This document shows positions 61,212-64,000 of a stretch of 64,000 bases of DNA, one piece after another (the stretch's first letter is position 1; every line of letters starts with the position of its first letter). The stretch is from the NCBI RefSeq assembly GCF_005517195.1, contig NZ_CP040244.1, forward strand, positions 748,501 to 812,500. The letters run 5' to 3'. The DNA comes from Streptomyces vilmorinianum. Its GTDB lineage: Bacteria; Actinomycetota; Actinomycetes; Streptomycetales; Streptomycetaceae. The notes under the pieces were generated by a model. The model was given only the letters and a program-made list of their open reading frames with translations, was not told the origin of the DNA and did not search any database. The translations under genes were made by a program, and so were the position numbers.

Positions 61212-63023
61212 GTGGCCGTCAACCTGGTCAATGTCGAGGCTGTCAGCAAGGTGTACGGCACCCGTGCCCTGCTCGACGGCGTCTCGCTCGGCGTCTCCGA
61301 GGGCGACCGGATCGGCGTCGTGGGACGCAACGGTGACGGCAAGACCACCCTCATCCGGATGCTCGCCAAGCTGGAGGAGGCCGACACCGGCCGCGTCACG
61401 CACAGTGGCGGGCTGCGGCTCGGCGTGCTCACGCAGCACGACTCGCTCGACCCGAAGGCCACCGTCCGGCACGAGGTCATCGGGGTCATGGCCGACCACG
61501 AGTGGGCCGGCAGCGCCAAGATCCGCGACGTGCTCACCGGGCTCTTCGGCGGGCTCGACCTGCCCGGGTTCGAGCACGGGCTCGACACCGTCATCGGGCC
61601 TCTCTCCGGTGGCGAGCGGCGCCGGATCGCGCTCGCCAAGCTCCTCATCGAGGACCAGGACCTGATCGTCCTCGACGAGCCGACGAACCACCTCGACGTC
61701 GAGGGAATCTCCTGGCTCGCCAAGCACCTCCAGGAGCGCCGCTCCGCGCTCGTCTGCGTCACCCACGACCGCTGGTTCCTCGACCAGGTCTGCACCCGCA
61801 TGTGGGACGTGCAGCGCGGAGACGTCCACGAGTACGAGGGCGGCTACTCCGACTACGTCTTCGCCCGCGCCGAGCGCGAGCGCATCGCCGCCACCGAGGA
61901 GACCAAGCGGCAGAACCTGATGCGCAAGGAGCTGGCCTGGCTGCGGCGCGGCGCCCCCGCCCGTACCTCCAAGCCCCGCTACCGCATCGAGGCCGCCAAC
62001 GAGCTGATCGCCGACGTGCCGCCGCCGCGCGACACCTCCGAGCTGATGAAGTTCGCCAACGCCCGGCTCGGCAAGACGGTCTTCGACCTGGAGAACGTCA
62101 CCGTCACCGCCGGCCCGAAGACACTGCTCAAGCACCTCACCTGGCAGCTCGGGCCCGGCGACCGCATCGGTCTGGTCGGCGTCAACGGCGCCGGCAAGAC
62201 CTCGCTGCTGCGCGCACTCGCCAACGCGGCCGTCAGCCACGGCGACATCCAGCCCGCCGACGGGAAGGTCGTCGTCGGCAAGACCGTACGGCTCGCCTAC
62301 CTCTCCCAGGACGTCACCGAACTCCCCGCCACGCTGCGGGTCCTGGAGGCCGTCCAGCAGATCCGCGACCGGGTCGACCTCGGCAAGGGCCGGGAGATGA
62401 CCGCCGGTCAGCTCTGCGAGCAGTTCGGCTTCTCCAAGGAGAAGCAGTGGACGCCGGTCGGCGACCTGTCCGGTGGCGAGCGGCGCCGCCTCCAGCTGCT
62501 GCGCCTGCTGATGGACGAGCCGAACGTCCTCTTCCTCGACGAGCCCACCAACGACCTCGACATCGAGACCCTCACCCAGCTGGAGGACCTCCTCGACGGC
62601 TGGCCTGGCTCCATGGTCGTCATCTCCCACGACCGGTTCTTCATCGAGCGGACGACGGACCGGACGTTCGCCCTCCTCGGCGACCAGACGCTGCGGATGC
62701 TGCCGCGCGGGATCGACGAGTACCTGGAGCGGCGGCAGAAGATGATCGAGGCGTCGGTGCCGACGCCGGCCCCGACGCAGGCGGCCACGCAGCAGAAGCC
62801 GGGTCTGTCCGCCGCCGACGCCCGCGCCGCGAAGAAGGAGCTGCAGAAGGTCGAGCGTCAGCTCGACAAGGTCTCCGAGAAGGAGGCCAAGCTGCACGCA
62901 CAAATCGCCGAAAACGCCACAGACTTCGAGAAGGTGGCGAAGCTCGACGCGGAGCTGCGGGAACTGGCGGGGGAGCGCGAGGAGTTGGAGATGCGCTGGC
63001 TGGAACTGGCCGAGGACGCGTAG
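61212..63023 (+). CDS. ABC-F family ATPase (Uup/EttA type)
   Basis: A 603-residue soluble protein with two nucleotide-binding domains: Walker A GRNGDGKTT and GVNGAGKTS; signatures both LSGGERRR; Walker B LIVLDEPTNHLD and VLFLDEPTNDLD. The interdomain linker (about 215-290) is charged, and the C-terminus (about 530-603, RAAKKELQKVERQLDKVSEK) is a coiled coil as in Uup. ABC-F proteins act on the ribosome. GTG 61212 follows CAGGAG. A strong terminator ends the unit. Confidence 0.94.
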   Translation: MAVNLVNVEAVSKVYGTRALLDGVSLGVSEGDRIGVVGRNGDGKTTLIRMLAKLEEADTGRVTHSGGLRLGVLTQHDSLDPKATVRHEVIGVMADHEWAGSAKIRDVLTGLFGGLDLPGFEHGLDTVIGPLSGGERRRIALAKLLIEDQDLIVLDEPTNHLDVEGISWLAKHLQERRSALVCVTHDRWFLDQVCTRMWDVQRGDVHEYEGGYSDYVFARAERERIAATEETKRQNLMRKELAWLRRGAPARTSKPRYRIEAANELIADVPPPRDTSELMKFANARLGKTVFDLENVTVTAGPKTLLKHLTWQLGPGDRIGLVGVNGAGKTSLLRALANAAVSHGDIQPADGKVVVGKTVRLAYLSQDVTELPATLRVLEAVQQIRDRVDLGKGREMTAGQLCEQFGFSKEKQWTPVGDLSGGERRRLQLLRLLMDEPNVLFLDEPTNDLDIETLTQLEDLLDGWPGSMVVISHDRFFIERTTDRTFALLGDQTLRMLPRGIDEYLERRQKMIEASVPTPAPTQAATQQKPGLSAADARAAKKELQKVERQLDKVSEKEAKLHAQIAENATDFEKVAKLDAELRELAGEREELEMRWLELAEDA

Positions 63024-63060
63024 AGGACTCGTGGAAAACGCGTAACGAGGGCATCACGGG

Positions 63061-63101
63061 CCGGTCCTCCCTTGGGAACAAGGGGAGGACCGGTCGTTTT
63101 T
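63061..63101 (+). terminator. Strong intrinsic terminator with T-run
   Basis: Arms ccggtcctccc and gggaggaccgg pair perfectly (plus ttg/caa), followed by tcgttttt. It closes the ABC-F gene 38 bases after its stop. Confidence 0.92.
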
Positions 63102-63158
63102 GCGTCAACCCGTGAGTGGTAGAAAGAAAACCCGCTCACATCAAGGGGGAACGCGCTG

Positions 63159-64000
63159 ATGACCCAGCCGCCCAGCAACCAGCCGCCGGGCTTCGGCGCA
63201 TCGGACCCGAATCAGGGCGGCGTGCCGCCCATGCCTCCGGTCCCGCCGCAGGCTCCGCCGGCCCCGCAGACGCCGCCGCCCGCCGCGCCCGGTCCCTACA
63301 ACCAGCCGCCGCAGCCCGGTTACGGCTATCCGCAGCAGGCGCCCCAGCCCGGCTACGGATACCCGCAGCAGCAGCCGGGACCGTACGGCCAGCAGCCCGG
63401 CCCCTATGGGCTGGGGGCACCTCCCGGGCCGCAGGGCCCAGGGGGACAGCCGGGCCCCTACGGCGGCTACCCCACCCAGCCCCAGTACCCCGCTGCCCCC
63501 ACCCCCTCCGGAGGCGGCAACCCCTTCAAGGGCAAGCCCGGCGTCATCATCGCCGCGGCGGTGGCCGGACTCCTCGTCATCGGCGGCGGCACCTGGTTCG
63601 CCCTCAGCGGTGACGAGGAGGAGAAGCCGGTCGCGAAGCCGACCGCCACCAGCGGCACCCCGAAGCCGAGCGAGTCCATCGACCAGGGCGACGGCAACGG
63701 CGACGGGAACGGCCGCAACGGCGAGGACGACCTCAACGCCGGCCGCAAGCCCGGCGAGGCGAAGGTCAACTGGCTGCTCAAGAACAACGTCGACCTGCCC
63801 AGGAACGGCGCCGACGTCTTCGGGCCGTGGGTCGTCGGCGACGTCGTCGCCAAGGCGATGTACAAGGGCATCGACGGCTACGGACTCGCCGACGGCGCCT
63901 CGAAGTGGCACCTGGACCTGCCCTTCGAGGTGTGCGCCGCCGCCCCCGAGCCCGGCCCCGACGGCACCACGGTCATCGGCGTCAAGGACAAGGCGGGCGA
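63159..64000 (+). CDS. Proline-rich membrane-anchored protein, 3' end cut off
   Basis: Open to the window end (280 codons seen). ATG 63159 after AAGGGGGA. Residues 1-125 are Pro/Gln/Gly/Tyr-rich (QPGYGYPQQ repeats); a membrane helix lies at about 128-147 (GVIIAAAVAGLLVIGGGTWF); the external part starts with an acidic, charged linker and then WHLDLPFEVCAAAPEPGPDG, which resembles the start of PQQ-like beta-propeller proteins common in Streptomyces after such tails. The domain call is tentative because the rest is missing. Copy C of the G-rich repeat lies in the tail. Confidence 0.8.
   Translation, partial: MTQPPSNQPPGFGASDPNQGGVPPMPPVPPQAPPAPQTPPPAAPGPYNQPPQPGYGYPQQAPQPGYGYPQQQPGPYGQQPGPYGLGAPPGPQGPGGQPGPYGGYPTQPQYPAAPTPSGGGNPFKGKPGVIIAAAVAGLLVIGGGTWFALSGDEEEKPVAKPTATSGTPKPSESIDQGDGNGDGNGRNGEDDLNAGRKPGEAKVNWLLKNNVDLPRNGADVFGPWVVGDVVAKAMYKGIDGYGLADGASKWHLDLPFEVCAAAPEPGPDGTTVIGVKDKAG
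63410..63447 (+). repeat. G-rich palindromic repeat, copy C (in the proline-rich tail)
   Basis: It reads gctGGGGGcaCCtCCCggg-ccgcagggccca-GGGGGac, the same pattern as copies A and B, adding GLGAPPGPQGPGG to the tail in frame. Confidence 0.65.

Overview
This window is high-GC actinobacterial chromosome, almost certainly Streptomyces. It carries an SsgA-like sporulation/division protein, a SepX-type septation protein, an Rpf resuscitation factor, a tricorn protease and a Pmt mannosyltransferase. GTG starts are frequent and operons use 4-base start/stop overlaps. Both ends of the window cut through genes.

Layout. 1-3834: a molybdopterin-type operon (moeA/glp, moaC, mogA, a RimJ-like acetyltransferase) followed by a SepX/GlpR-like membrane protein. 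3931-4004: tRNA-Ala(CGC). 4005-12561: an accessory block between two identical 36-bp terminator copies. It holds a DDE transposase without a recognisable start, a degenerate tyrosine-recombinase-like gene divergent from a small HTH gene, a coiled-coil/winged-helix protein, and five small genes of which several (DUF1963/YwqG, DUF4265, DUF6000, SUKH-like) resemble immunity-type families; no toxin is seen. 12879-16551: a DUF4232 lipoprotein, a small protein, a secreted serine protease, a GNAT enzyme and exonuclease III. 16551-17742: an IS5-type element with 23-bp inverted repeats that encloses a lipoprotein gene and a crippled transposase.

17795-25896: a two-component system, a secreted SH3-like protein, a lipoprotein/adaptor/ATPase/permease (MacB-like) operon and a MerR regulator. 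26018-29306: a flavin monooxygenase, hydrolase and SDR operon behind a divergent promoter with two palindromes. 29401-36940: a small stress-type protein, a GNAT enzyme, tricorn protease, a TetR regulator with two operators and its MMPL exporter, and an SsgA-like gene. 37067-39655: a CbiMQO-type nickel/cobalt ECF transporter with a textbook Nur box over its promoter. 39726-46598: Ohr, a serine hydrolase, a TipA-like MerR next to an SDR remnant, an EamA transporter/YbaK/penicillin-binding protein run, and a MarR/VOC pair with two operators. 46601-49093: an unusual HTH regulator controlling DUF4097 and hydrolase genes.

49090-64000 is conserved Streptomyces core: pmt, rsmI, a zinc-ribbon protein, tatD, rpf, ksgA, ispE, an SMP-30-like secreted propeller, an acyltransferase, a Ser/Thr kinase, an ABC-F protein and a truncated proline-rich membrane protein. 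Recurrent small-scale themes are in-frame tandem repeats just after start codons of overlapping genes, and three copies of a G-rich palindromic repeat that has entered coding regions in frame.
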